Assembly: GCA_963787135.1 (NCBI GenBank)
Contig: CAWBBW010000016.1
Location: 10,616 to 74,615 of the forward strand
Source of the DNA: Roseiarcus sp963787135
GTDB taxonomy: Bacteria; Pseudomonadota; Alphaproteobacteria; Rhizobiales; Beijerinckiaceae
Reading direction: 5' to 3'
Length of the DNA: 64,000 nucleotides
The notes under the pieces are model-generated. The model saw nothing but the letters and a program-made list of their open reading frames with translations, did no database searches and had not been told where the DNA came from. The position numbers and the translations under genes were made by a program. Shown piece after piece: positions 25,500 to 36,266 of the stretch (position 1 is the stretch's first letter; each line of letters begins with the position of its first letter).

Positions 25500-26435
25500 G
25501 TGGACACCAATTCGGAGGCGCGCGGGACACCAGAGTTGGCGCAGCCCTCATCCAATCCGGGCGCTGTCAGGGTCCTGGTGACGGGCAGTACTGGTTGCCT
25601 GGGCCCCAATGTTCTCGAAGCGCTTGCTCATCACCCTACAGCAGGCGCTTCCTCAACATATACTCTATCCCGGAATTCGCCTGAAAGTTCTCGCCACTAC
25701 CAGCTGGATATTACGCGCGCACGATGTCTTCAAGAATTTCTGAGAACCGTACGTCCGACCCACATCGTTCATCTCGCCGCGCTTTCGAGCCCCTCCGTCG
25801 CAAATCTGAACCCAGATTTAGCCTGGAAGACCAACGTCGAGGCGGTGGGGACCTTGGCAACTTACGCCAAAGATTTTGGCGCCCGCCTGCTATTCGCCTC
25901 TTCGGATTTCGTGTTTCGCGGCGATCTTGGACGCGCCTACACGGAAGCAGACGAGCCTGCCCCCCAGACATTATACGGGCTTACCAAATTGAAAGCCGAG
26001 CAATGCATTTTGCATCATGGGGGAATGGTAGCGCGACTGTCATTGCTTTATCCCACCGCAAACGACCCCATGGCGAGCTTGGCCCGCTTCTCGGCAGTCG
26101 ACAATAATCTCATGGAGTTCCGCGCTGCGGATGACGAGGTGCGGACGCCGCTTCGTCCTCGCGACGCCGCCTCCGCTATTGTCGGACTCCTGTTCACGGA
26201 GCTTGGCGGAGTATTTCATCTGGCTGGACCGGAAGCGATAACGGCTTACTCGCTTGTATGTAGACAGGTCGCAGTGGCCGGCTTGAGAACTCCTGTTCGG
26301 AGAATAAGCCGGCACTCTCTACTCCCCCCGAACCGGCCGCACAATGTAAGTCTGAGCGCAGAGAAATTACATCGTGTGTGTCCGGACCTCTGTTTCTCGA
26401 AAGTGGTTCCCTCTTCTTGTACAGAGACAATATGA
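25500..26435 (+). CDS. Extended SDR, dTDP-4-dehydrorhamnose-reductase-like
   Basis: NAD(P)-dependent sugar-nucleotide-reductase-like protein. The Rossmann motif VLVTGSTGCLGPNVLEAL, LLFASSDFVFRGD and YGLTKLKAEQ (catalytic Tyr and Lys) are the pattern of RfbD-like proteins. The start is uncertain: the frame opens at 25380, and the GTG at 25500 used here still leaves 22 residues before the Rossmann core. The C terminus is short. The gene begins a block of glycosyl- and methyl-transfer genes, so a role in a surface sugar is plausible but unproven. Confidence 0.75.
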   Translation: MDTNSEARGTPELAQPSSNPGAVRVLVTGSTGCLGPNVLEALAHHPTAGASSTYTLSRNSPESSRHYQLDITRARCLQEFLRTVRPTHIVHLAALSSPSVANLNPDLAWKTNVEAVGTLATYAKDFGARLLFASSDFVFRGDLGRAYTEADEPAPQTLYGLTKLKAEQCILHHGGMVARLSLLYPTANDPMASLARFSAVDNNLMEFRAADDEVRTPLRPRDAASAIVGLLFTELGGVFHLAGPEAITAYSLVCRQVAVAGLRTPVRRISRHSLLPPNRPHNVSLSAEKLHRVCPDLCFSKVVPSSCTETI

Positions 26436-26634
26436 CTCCCGCTTGGTTCCGGGTTGAGGTTGCGCCTGCGAGACGTGGTCAACCGTAGGGCGGCGCATAA
26501 GGGCTGAAGGCGTCGACAAGTCGCGCAGATTGACTTAACGCGGCGGCTGTTGATGCTCCTCACTCCGTCGACGCTTGCTCTTCACGTTCGTCCTCGAGCG
26601 CTTGTCGGGCGGGACTGGCTCGGGAATTGTGGCA

Positions 26635-28551
26635 ATGCGAATTCGCTTGTTCGGCAAAGGAGGTGCTCGTGCAGCCGACGCTTCTGATATCGACCTGGCG
26701 ACCAAAGGACGCAGTGCTCGCGACGCTGGAGACCGAGCCCGGGACCTTGGCGACTGGTCCGAAGCTGCGCGATGTTACGCCGAACATCTGGCGTCGGAGC
26801 CGAAGGATTTCGCGATCTGGGTGCAACTGGGCAACTCCAGGAAGGAACTTGGAGACTGCAACGGCGCGCTCCGGGCCTATGACACCGCGATTACGCTTGA
26901 CGATCGCGAACCTGACGTCCGTTTGCAGAAAGGGCATGCGCTCAAGCTCGCCGGCAGGATTCCGGAGGCGATCGCGTCCTACCGTCTTTCGATCGAGCTC
27001 GGCCGCTACGAGAATCCGGCGCGAGCGGAGCTGGCTGCGTTGGCGCCGGAGGAACTGGCCATCGACACTGTCAAGCCCACGCTCCACGGCTGGGCGATGC
27101 GCGAGATGGCGCCATGGCGGCAGAAGGGCATCAACCGCGTCGAAGCCGAAGCAGTATTCAATGTTTTGAATACCAGCACCAACTGGGCGGTGTTGTACCG
27201 ATTTCACAATGGCGAAGTATTGCTCGAACCGAAGCCGGAGGCTTTCCGATCAGAGATAACCTACGGTCCTCGCACTATCTTTTATCTGGAATTGTTTCGC
27301 GCGGTCGCTCAAACACTCCCAAAAAACGTCAGCTTCACTCTCTGCATGACTTTGAACGATGAAGTCGCAGGCGGATTGAGCGCCCCCATCTTCTGTTGGC
27401 AGAAGAACCGCAGACATCGCAATCCGCTGCTGCCAGACATCGATTTCCTGATGAACGATTTTTACGGTGACCCCTCGTTCTTCGACACGATTCCCTACGA
27501 GAAGAAAATTGCCCGCGCCGTGTTTTCCGGCTCCACGACCGGCGGGCATATCACGCCGGCCGTCGCCCGCACCCTGGCGCTGCCCCGCCTCCGCGCTGCC
27601 AAGTATTTTCAAGACAATGAACGGGTGGATTTCCGACTCCCGAACATTGTGCAGGCCACGCCCGAGGCGAAGGCGCTTCTGGAGACGGCGCCATTCTGTC
27701 GCAAGCCTCAACTCGACTGGAAAGAACAGCTGCAGCGGAGGTTCATTCTCTCGATCGATGGGAATGGCGCCACCTGCTCGCGCATTGTCATCGCGCTGCT
27801 CAGCAACAGTGTGCTTCTGAAATACGATTCGGACAATACAATGTATTACTTTGATAGCATGCAGCGGTGGGTGCATTTTGTTCCGGTTACCGATGATGGC
27901 GATGTAGAGAATATCATCGATATGGAAGCGTGCGAGCCGGTGTTATTCAGGCAGATTGCCGCCAACGGCCGGAAGTTCGTCTCGACATACCTGAACAGAG
28001 CCGCGGTGTTCGAATACACGAGAAAGCTGCTGATCCTTTACGGGGAGAGTTTTTCCGACACGCGGGACGTCGCGGCTGATCGGGGGTCTCGACCGGTGCA
28101 GATGAGCCTTCTCAACGCTTTGTCGCCCAAAATTGTGGCGCACATCCAATCCGCCGGAGACACCGAGTCGGAGTCCAATGGATGGGCCGGAAAGCGCGGC
28201 AGTGGTCTGGCCATCGAGGGATTTTCGATAATTCTTGAAGATGATCCGCCAATTGCCGCCTTCTCGTACCAGACCGTGTCGGCCAACGGAGAACTTTCAG
28301 AGCCCGTTCGAGCAGGCGACTATTGCGGCACGAGGCGCAAGGCCACGCCGGTCTTTGGATTGCGGTTGTGCGTTGACGATGATTTTGTTGATGCGTTCGA
28401 TGTGACTTATGAGGCTCAATTCGTGGACGGATCGCGCACCGGACCATTATTGGCGCCGACGGTGTGCTGTGCTCAATCGAAAGCTGCGCTCGAGGCCTTC
28501 CGGATAACTTTATCCCCGGCTCGGGTGGCGGCGGACGCGTCTGTCCCATAG
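26635..28551 (+). CDS. TPR / glycosyltransferase family 90 protein with a C-terminal repeat domain
   Basis: A 638-residue, three-part protein. Residues ~25-140 are TPR repeats (GDWSEAARCYAEHLASEPKD, GDCNGALRAYDTAITLDD). Residues ~190-470 match the CAP10/GT90 family: YEKKIARAVFSGSTTGGH, LSIDGNGATCSRIVIALLSN and DSMQRWVHFVPV. Residues ~499-632 are a further domain also present in the next gene product. The ATG at 26635 replaces an upstream TTG at 26575. GT90 enzymes add sugars such as xylose to surface glycans; the acceptor here is unknown. No signal or membrane segment is seen. Confidence 0.82.
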   Translation: MRIRLFGKGGARAADASDIDLATKGRSARDAGDRARDLGDWSEAARCYAEHLASEPKDFAIWVQLGNSRKELGDCNGALRAYDTAITLDDREPDVRLQKGHALKLAGRIPEAIASYRLSIELGRYENPARAELAALAPEELAIDTVKPTLHGWAMREMAPWRQKGINRVEAEAVFNVLNTSTNWAVLYRFHNGEVLLEPKPEAFRSEITYGPRTIFYLELFRAVAQTLPKNVSFTLCMTLNDEVAGGLSAPIFCWQKNRRHRNPLLPDIDFLMNDFYGDPSFFDTIPYEKKIARAVFSGSTTGGHITPAVARTLALPRLRAAKYFQDNERVDFRLPNIVQATPEAKALLETAPFCRKPQLDWKEQLQRRFILSIDGNGATCSRIVIALLSNSVLLKYDSDNTMYYFDSMQRWVHFVPVTDDGDVENIIDMEACEPVLFRQIAANGRKFVSTYLNRAAVFEYTRKLLILYGESFSDTRDVAADRGSRPVQMSLLNALSPKIVAHIQSAGDTESESNGWAGKRGSGLAIEGFSIILEDDPPIAAFSYQTVSANGELSEPVRAGDYCGTRRKATPVFGLRLCVDDDFVDAFDVTYEAQFVDGSRTGPLLAPTVCCAQSKAALEAFRITLSPARVAADASVP

Positions 28552-28560
28552 GCACTCGTA

Positions 28561-29970
28561 TTGCAGCGCCTGTTTTGGCGCTCTACCGTGGCATCCGACT
28601 TTGGGGATTCGCGCGTGTCGAATAATCGACTCTTTACGAGAGAGCTCAACTCAATCTTCCTCAAGGATCTTCAACCTCTATTCTGGACCCCTGCCCGTCT
28701 CGATATGCCAAGCGCCTGGTGGGGTCACGTTCCTTTCGCCTTCTGGTTGATCGCTGTCTGCAAACCGCGCCTGCTCGTCGAATTGGGAACGCAACATGGG
28801 GTGTCGTATGCCGCATTTTGCGAAGCCGTTTCGCGCTCGCGCCTCGACGCCAAGGTTTACGCGGTCGACACTTGGAAAGGAGACCCGCAGGCCGGCTTCT
28901 ACGGCGATCAGGTTTACCATGAGTTGAAAGCTTTCAGCGATGCGAACTATGCCGCCTTCTCCGAATTGCTCCGAATGACGTTCGACGAGGCGGGTCTGCG
29001 CTTCTCAGATAGCGCGATCGATGTTCTGCACATCGACGGCTATCATTCGTACGAGGCTGTCCGGCACGACTTTGAACAGTGGCGGCCCAAACTCTCTGAA
29101 CGGGGCGTGATCCTCTTCCATGACACCAATGTGCGCCGAGACGATTTCGGCGTTTGGCGGTTCTTTGAAGAGCTTGCTGAGACGACCCCTTGCTTCAGTT
29201 TCCGCCACTCGGAAGGGCTCGGCGTTGCGGCCGTTGGGCCTGAAGCGCCGGAGCCCGTGAAGGATTTGTGTTCGCTGGAGAACGAGAGCGACGCCGAGCG
29301 AATCCGGGCCATCTTCGCCCAGATGGGCTCAGTTTGGACCGGGGCCAACTCCCTTCTTCAGGAGCGGAGGGGAAATCAGGCCCGCATCGAGGAACTCGAG
29401 CGAAAGCTCGCGGAGCGGGAACATGAGTTGAGAAGACTTAGGCCGGAATATCCCAAAACGAGGCCTGATGCGGAGACTCGGCCAGACGATTCGGGCGACA
29501 GCTCTGACCGCGCCTGCTTTCCGCAAAAGGTTCTGGCGCATGTCGCCAACGTGGGCGACACGGGGTTGAGGCCGGATGGATGGGCTGGCCGGCGCGGCAG
29601 CGGTTTGGCCATTGAGGGGTTTGCAATCGCCATTGGTGACAACCTGCTGGCTGCCGGCTTTTCGTATCAGTCCGTGACCGCGGCCGGCGCTCTTTCAGAC
29701 GCCGTCGCAGCGGGTCACTATTGCGGCACGCGCGACAAGGCCGTGCCGATCTTCGGCTTGCGACTGCGGTTGGACGATGACGCCGCTGACCGCTTTCACG
29801 TGACCTATGAGGCGCAATTCGTGGATGGGTCGAGGGTCGGGCCGTTGCGGGCGCCATTAGTGTGTTGCGCGCCGTCGAATGCTCCGTTGGAGGCGTTCCG
29901 GGTAAGATTTTCGCCGATCCAGGCGACCGGCGACCGGATGGACGCCGATCGGGCTCGGAGCGATAAATGA
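28561..29970 (+). CDS. Class I methyltransferase with the same C-terminal repeat domain
   Basis: Up to 469 residues. Residues ~70-225 form a methyltransferase of the Methyltransf_24 type (VELGTQHGVSYAAFCEAV, VYAVDTWKGDPQ, DVLHIDGYHSYEAV, ILFHDTNVRRDDFGV), common in glycan clusters. A short charged coiled coil (~273-310) leads to a C-terminal domain (~323-458) strongly similar to the one in the GT90 protein. The start is unsettled: TTG 28561, GTG 28588 or GTG 28615. It begins 9 bp after the GT90 gene, so the two are probably co-expressed. Confidence 0.8.
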   Translation: MQRLFWRSTVASDFGDSRVSNNRLFTRELNSIFLKDLQPLFWTPARLDMPSAWWGHVPFAFWLIAVCKPRLLVELGTQHGVSYAAFCEAVSRSRLDAKVYAVDTWKGDPQAGFYGDQVYHELKAFSDANYAAFSELLRMTFDEAGLRFSDSAIDVLHIDGYHSYEAVRHDFEQWRPKLSERGVILFHDTNVRRDDFGVWRFFEELAETTPCFSFRHSEGLGVAAVGPEAPEPVKDLCSLENESDAERIRAIFAQMGSVWTGANSLLQERRGNQARIEELERKLAEREHELRRLRPEYPKTRPDAETRPDDSGDSSDRACFPQKVLAHVANVGDTGLRPDGWAGRRGSGLAIEGFAIAIGDNLLAAGFSYQSVTAAGALSDAVAAGHYCGTRDKAVPIFGLRLRLDDDAADRFHVTYEAQFVDGSRVGPLRAPLVCCAPSNAPLEAFRVRFSPIQATGDRMDADRARSDK

Positions 29971-30158
29971 TCTTAACACGCGCCTGGTTTTGCTGGTATT
30001 CGGCGAGCGCCGTCTCGTTGTGAGTGGCTCATTCCATCGAATCCCATGAGTCCCTGTCGCTCCATATTCGGGCGGCTCGCGATCTCGGACGCATCGTGCG
30101 TGCTTGACCCGCAGCGTCGAGCGCAGTTTTCTCAGGCCCGATCTACCCGAGGCGCCCC

Positions 30159-30887
30159 TTGTCGAAACCGCCGGTCGAACCGCAGACCCAGCACGCCGAG
30201 TTTGTCGCCGATGCGAAGCGGTTGATGCGGCTCGCCCGCCTGGGCGCGATCGCCACCCTCGAGCCGGACACAGGGGCGCCGTTGACCACGCTGGTCGGGG
30301 TTGCGAGCGGTTTCGACGGCGCGCCGATCTTTCTGATGTCGACGCTCTCCCGACACACAAAGCATCTCATGAGCGACCCCCGCGCTTCGCTGCTTCTCAC
30401 CGGAGAGCCCGAGCGCGGCGATCCGCTGAACCATCCGCGCGTGACGCTGAGCGGCCGGATCGAAAAGACCCAGGCTCCAAGCGCTCGCAGGCGCTATTTG
30501 CAGCGCAATCCCAAGGCGAGGCTCTACGCCGACTTCGGCGATTTCGCCTTTTTCCGTCTTGCGATCGAACTCGTGCATTTCAACGGAGGCTTCGGCCGCG
30601 CCAACCTACTCGAGCCGGGCGACATTCTGAGCTCCAGCGAAGGCCAGGCGGCATTGACGGAGGCGGAGCCGCGCCTGATCGACGAGATCAACGCCCGCGG
30701 CGACGACGCCGTCAACCGGCTCGCCGGCCGCAAATCGTCCGGCCGACGGGTCTGGCGGGCCATCGGCCTCGACAGCGACGGCCTCGACCTTTCCGCTGGC
30801 GCTCGCGTGGCACGCCTGCAATTTGCAACGCCCGCGCATGACGAGGCCGGTTGGCGGGCGAGAATCGAGGAGGCAATGGGCGGATAG
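30159..30887 (+). CDS. HugZ-like / pyridoxamine-5-phosphate-oxidase-related split-barrel protein
   Basis: A 242-residue protein with an FMN-binding split-barrel domain (residues ~15-150: LGAIATLEPDTGAPLTTLVG, LSRHTKHLMSDPRASLLL) and a C-terminal DUF2470-like helical domain (~160-240, including DSDGLDL). This layout is shared with HugZ-type haem-utilisation proteins and relatives of unknown role. The start is a TTG at 30159; the N-terminal Pro/Gln-rich residues fit homologues. The 188 bp before it contain no gene. Confidence 0.85.
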   Translation: MSKPPVEPQTQHAEFVADAKRLMRLARLGAIATLEPDTGAPLTTLVGVASGFDGAPIFLMSTLSRHTKHLMSDPRASLLLTGEPERGDPLNHPRVTLSGRIEKTQAPSARRRYLQRNPKARLYADFGDFAFFRLAIELVHFNGGFGRANLLEPGDILSSSEGQAALTEAEPRLIDEINARGDDAVNRLAGRKSSGRRVWRAIGLDSDGLDLSAGARVARLQFATPAHDEAGWRARIEEAMGG

Positions 30888-30950
30888 AGGCGCCCGCATA
30901 TCTGGCGAGGCCGCCACGGCGGCCCAATTGAACGAGAGACACTTATTTAC

Positions 30951-31022
30951 GTGATTTCCGACGAGTCGTCCAAAGGTCTCGGCTCCGCGGTCGTCGACGC
31001 GATCATCGACATGATCCGCTGA
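30951..31022 (+). other. Short open tail in an otherwise empty gap
   Basis: The 296 bp between the HugZ-like gene and bolA contain no full gene. A GTG-initiated frame of 23 codons at this position reads like protein (GLGSAVVDAIIDMIR) and is open upstream without a good start. It could be the remnant 3' end of a lost gene or chance. Confidence 0.2.
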
Positions 31023-31183
31023 GGGCGCGGCGCCTATCTATCAGCGCTCTGTCTGCCAAACGGAAAGGATCGACGTTTCTGGTGCGGCCCTGCCGCGCTG
31101 ACGTCGTCGCGTGCGCGGGCGCATTTAAGATTGCCGGGGCGTAAGCGGGCGTCGCGCGAGGACCGGTCCTGGAATGCTGAGGC

Positions 31184-31414
31184 TCAGCCTTCGGCCGTCT
31201 GTAGCGCCAGCGCATGCAGTTCGCCGCCCATACGGCCTTTCAGCGCGGCATAGACCATCTGGTGCTGCTGTACCCGGCTCTTGCCCTTGAAGGCGGTGGA
31301 GACGACGCTCGCCGAGTAGTGATTTCCATCTCCGGCCAGGTCCTTCACCTCGACGCGCGCGCCCGGGAAAGCCTCGCGGATCATCGTCTCAATCTCCGAC
31401 AGGGACATGGCCAT
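31184..31414 (-). CDS. BolA family protein
   Basis: A 76-residue protein of the BolA/IbaG fold: FPGARVEVKDLAGDGNHYSA, then HQMVYAALKGRMGGELHALAL, with the conserved H in HALAL. BolA proteins partner monothiol glutaredoxins in iron-sulfur and iron metabolism. A monothiol glutaredoxin gene often follows bolA in alphaproteobacteria but is missing here. AAGGAG lies about 10 bases upstream. The gene is 1 bp after the 73-residue ORF and downstream of purL on the same strand. Confidence 0.93.
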   Translation of the reverse strand: MAMSLSEIETMIREAFPGARVEVKDLAGDGNHYSASVVSTAFKGKSRVQQHQMVYAALKGRMGGELHALALQTAEG

Positions 31415-31415
31415 G

Positions 31416-31633
31416 CTACTTGCGCTCCTTGATGATCGCGGCCGCCTCGTCCTCGTCGCGGGCCTCCGCCTCGAGCCGCGCGACGACGTCCTCTGCCGGC
31501 TCGATGGCGGCGATCGTGACGCCGTCGGTCATGAGGATAAGGCATTCCGCCGAATCGGTCGCGTTGACAGCGACGATGTGCTCGGGCCGCAAGTAGGCGA
31601 ACCCCGCCTTGGTCTTGACGATGACGAACGGAA

Positions 31634-31637
<4 letters not shown>
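31416..31637 (-). CDS. Small protein between purL and bolA, unknown function
   Basis: A 73-residue acidic protein. Its ATG overlaps the purL stop as ATGA and has GGGGAAG upstream, so translation coupled to purL is likely. The sequence has a beta-rich first half (FVIVKTKAGFAYLRPEHIVA, then LILMTDGVTIAAIEP) and an acidic/Ala-rich helical end, resembling a small flagellar-FlbD-like or LytTR-like strand pattern only superficially. I do not recognise the family. Confidence 0.75.
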
Positions 31638-33874
<2,237 letters not shown>

Positions 33875-33926
33875 CCCGCCCCATAGCCGCCGGCGCGGTC
33901 AATCTCAAGCGGCCGCTGGCGCGGGG

Positions 33927-34031
33927 CAAGGAAAAGACAACTGGCCCCAAGGAAAACAAAGCCAGACACAAAGAAACGAAAACCGGGCGCAAGGAAATGA
34001 AAGTCAGTCGCAAGAAATCGAAACTATCCAA
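33927..34031. repeat. Five-unit imperfect 21-bp tandem repeat upstream of purL
   Basis: Units start at 33927, 33948, 33969, 33990 and 34011, each opening with CAAGGAAA or a one-base variant (CAAAGAAA, CAAGAAAT), followed by a variable half ending near C-[AC]-G. The period is exactly 21 bp over five units. On the plus strand one frame would give a lysine-rich heptad repeat, but no convincing gene contains it. The rest of the 329 bp gap between purL and btaB holds nothing else I recognise. Confidence 0.8.
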
Positions 34032-34203
34032 TCCAATATTATCAATGGGTTATACCGGAAAATCGGTCGCTCGCCTTCTCCGCCGCACCACCGCCCCGAA
34101 CATGAACAACTAAACCACGGAATCGACCCGTTGTCAAGAGATTGTCGGTTTCACGGAAATGCGTGCGAGGGCTGACGGGGCCCTCAGCAAAACGCGTCAC
34201 ACC

Positions 34204-34851
34204 TCAAGGATCGCGGAGCGCAACCGCCAGCGTGGCGTAGCCGCGTCGCCATGACTCCGTCGCGGATGTCAGTCCGCGCGAAGCTGAGAGCTCGGCGAGC
34301 GTGTCCGCCAGATCGTCGCGTGGGCTGACGTCGAAGGCAGCTAGCCATCGGCGCAGCGCCGTTCCGAACGGGCGCGGGAGGCCCGAGCAGTCACCGAAAT
34401 CAACGCAATGCAGCGAGCCGCCCGGCGCGACGAGGTCCAGCGCCCGGCGCAAAGCCTCTCGCCACGGGGGGATCATCGACAGGGCGTAGGAAATGAGCAC
34501 GCGATCGAACTGCGGCTGACCGAATAGAGCCTGCGGGTCGAAGGCCGTCGCGTCCGCTTGCGCAATCGCAATGTGCGACGAGAGCCGGGCGCGGGCGATC
34601 GAGGCGGCGGCCACCGCAAGCATTTCGCGCGACACGTCGAGGCCGAAGAAGCGGGCCTGAGGATAGGCCGTCGCCGCCTTGATGAGATTACGCCCAGTGC
34701 CGCAGCCGATCTCGAGCACGGTATCGCCCGGCGCCGGCTTGAGGCGCGCAATCGCCTCGTCGCGGCCGGCCAGATAGTATTTGCGGCTCAGGTCATAGAC
34801 ATGGCGCTGATGCCGATACATCCGATCCATCAGCGCAGCGGCGTCGTCCAT
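34204..34851 (-). CDS. btaB: BtaB-like methyltransferase of betaine lipid (DGTS) synthesis
   Basis: A 215-residue SAM-dependent methyltransferase predicted to trimethylate diacylglycerylhomoserine to the betaine lipid DGTS. The N-terminal MDRMYRHQRHVYDLSRKYYL is typical of BtaB, and motif I is VLEIGCGTGRNLI. The ATG at 34851 lies 1 bp after the btaA stop; a GTG at 34860 overlapping btaA is the alternative. Adjacency to btaA gives strong support. The active site faces the cytoplasm; no membrane segment is visible. Confidence 0.92.
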   Translation of the reverse strand: MDDAAALMDRMYRHQRHVYDLSRKYYLAGRDEAIARLKPAPGDTVLEIGCGTGRNLIKAATAYPQARFFGLDVSREMLAVAAASIARARLSSHIAIAQADATAFDPQALFGQPQFDRVLISYALSMIPPWREALRRALDLVAPGGSLHCVDFGDCSGLPRPFGTALRRWLAAFDVSPRDDLADTLAELSASRGLTSATESWRRGYATLAVALRDP

Positions 34852-34852
34852 C

Positions 34853-36100
34853 TCACGCACCCTTCAGGACGTAGAGATGGAAGGCGCCGTAGATCGAGGA
34901 ACGGTCCTGCAGGCCGAACTCGCGGCTCGCTTCCTCTTCATAGGTCCAGCGAGCAAGGAGCCCCTCGGGAAGGCGGCCCGGCAGAAGCCGCTCGTCGGCC
35001 GCGGTGCGGAAAATGACGCGCGCGCCAGGCCGGGCCGTGCGGGTGATCTCGGTCCAAAGCGAGGTCAGGTCGGCGTCATTCATCCAGTCCTGTGCGTCGA
35101 GCAACGCGTAGCGGTCGAAGCTCACCCGTGGCGAATCGCGCAGGATTTCGGTGAACGAGCGCTGGATATAGCGGACGCGATCGGAACGGTTGCGCACCAT
35201 CTCGAAATTGTCCTTCTGGAGATAGGGCGGCAAAGAGGGGTTCGGCCCTGGCGCGTAGCGGCGTCCGAACGCCTGCCAGGCGAAGTAGTTATCAGCGACA
35301 TCGAATTCGCAGGCAAGCCGTTCAAGGCGCTGGCTCAGAACGTCGGCGATGCCTTTCGGCGAATCGGCGGCAAGAGCCTTGTATTGCGTGGGCGGAATGC
35401 CGAGGCCGTAGAGCGAAGCTGGCTGCTTCATCAGCCAGCGAACGAACGGCTTCTCGAAGATCGGCGCAAGCCGCTCCCGATAGAGGGCCCGCTGCTCCTC
35501 GATCGTCCTCGCCCGGAGAACGACCGAGGGATCGAGCCCGTGCAGGCGCGCCAGCGTATGGCCAGCGCCGACGCAATGGCCCAAGACGCCATGGCGATAG
35601 ACGTTGTGCGCGAATACGCCGATCCGCCGGCGGCCGAACGCCCTGCGCTGGTCCCAGTAGGCCCGCGTCGCGGGATCGAGCAGAGCGTGCAGGCGCTGAT
35701 CATAGACGCCGATGTTGGCGCGGGCGTCCGCGCGGCCGAAGAAACGAAAGAAGGTCTCGTGGTCGGGCAGATTCTGCAACGCACAGATTTTGAGCCGCCC
35801 GAGCGCAATCTGCGCGCCGTTGAGATCAACCGCGGTGACGCCCGCGGGATCCGCGGTCAGATACGAGAGCACATTGCATCCGCCCGAGGCGATCGCGATT
35901 ACCTGGCAGCCGGGGCCTATCTCTAGCGCCTTCATGTCGACGACCGGGTCTTCCCAGATTTGCGGATAGACCAGCTTCGAGAAGGCGAGGGTGAACATGC
36001 GCTCGAGCAGGCCCGCCCGGGAGAGCGGCCTCGCCCGATGAACGGCCGCCTTGAGACCGGCGTCGGTCGTCTTCCGCACTGCGTCGGTCGAATGCCTCAC
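34853..36100 (-). CDS. btaA: BtaA: SAM:diacylglycerol 3-amino-3-carboxypropyltransferase
   Basis: Transfers the 3-amino-3-carboxypropyl group of SAM to diacylglycerol, making diacylglycerylhomoserine. The 415-residue length and motifs LVYPQIWEDPVVDMKAL and VIAIASGGCNVLSYL match BtaA (DUF3419). A GTG at 36100 is chosen: GGGGAA lies just upstream, and the resulting N terminus (RHSTDAVRKTTDAGLKAAVH) resembles known BtaA, whereas the frame open to 36220 adds unlike sequence. btaB follows at once. A Pho-box-like sequence lies 46 bp upstream, agreeing with phosphate-starvation control known for this pathway in Sinorhizobium. Confidence 0.94.
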   Translation of the reverse strand: MRHSTDAVRKTTDAGLKAAVHRARPLSRAGLLERMFTLAFSKLVYPQIWEDPVVDMKALEIGPGCQVIAIASGGCNVLSYLTADPAGVTAVDLNGAQIALGRLKICALQNLPDHETFFRFFGRADARANIGVYDQRLHALLDPATRAYWDQRRAFGRRRIGVFAHNVYRHGVLGHCVGAGHTLARLHGLDPSVVLRARTIEEQRALYRERLAPIFEKPFVRWLMKQPASLYGLGIPPTQYKALAADSPKGIADVLSQRLERLACEFDVADNYFAWQAFGRRYAPGPNPSLPPYLQKDNFEMVRNRSDRVRYIQRSFTEILRDSPRVSFDRYALLDAQDWMNDADLTSLWTEITRTARPGARVIFRTAADERLLPGRLPEGLLARWTYEEEASREFGLQDRSSIYGAFHLYVLKGA

Positions 36101-36145
36101 GGGCGTTCCCCGGTTGGATATGCGGGCGGGCGCTAGATGAGTCGC

Positions 36146-36163
36146 ATGACGCCGGCGTGACGG
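36146..36163 (-). promoter_or_regulatory. Candidate Pho box upstream of btaA
   Basis: On the minus strand, CCGTCAC-GCCG-GCGTCAT: two 7-bp direct repeats with a 4-bp spacer and GTCA cores exactly 11 bp apart, the geometry of a PhoB site (consensus CTGTCAT-N4-CTGTCAT). Each half has one or two mismatches and the spacer is GC-rich rather than A/T-rich, so it is a weak match. Its place 46 bp before the btaA start supports it. Confidence 0.45.
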
Positions 36164-36226
36164 GTCCGTCCCGTGGGATGGATCGGACGCAGTCCGACGC
36201 GAGAATCGTGATTCAGGCAAAAAGGC

Positions 36227-36266
36227 AAAAAAAGCGGACCGGCTGGGAGGGGGCCCGCCGATCCGC
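36227..36266 (-). terminator. Rho-independent terminator on the minus strand
   Basis: Minus-strand 10-bp stem GCGGATCGGC/GCCGGTCCGC (one G-U pair) around a 13-base loop, followed directly by seven T. It lies downstream of the carboxypeptidase gene and its trailing ORF and upstream of btaA, so it would end the carboxypeptidase transcript and insulate btaAB. Confidence 0.8.

Noticed and set aside
33927..34031. The tandem repeat as a CRISPR array
   Set aside because: Units of 21 bp are contiguous without distinct spacers, and no cas gene is present.
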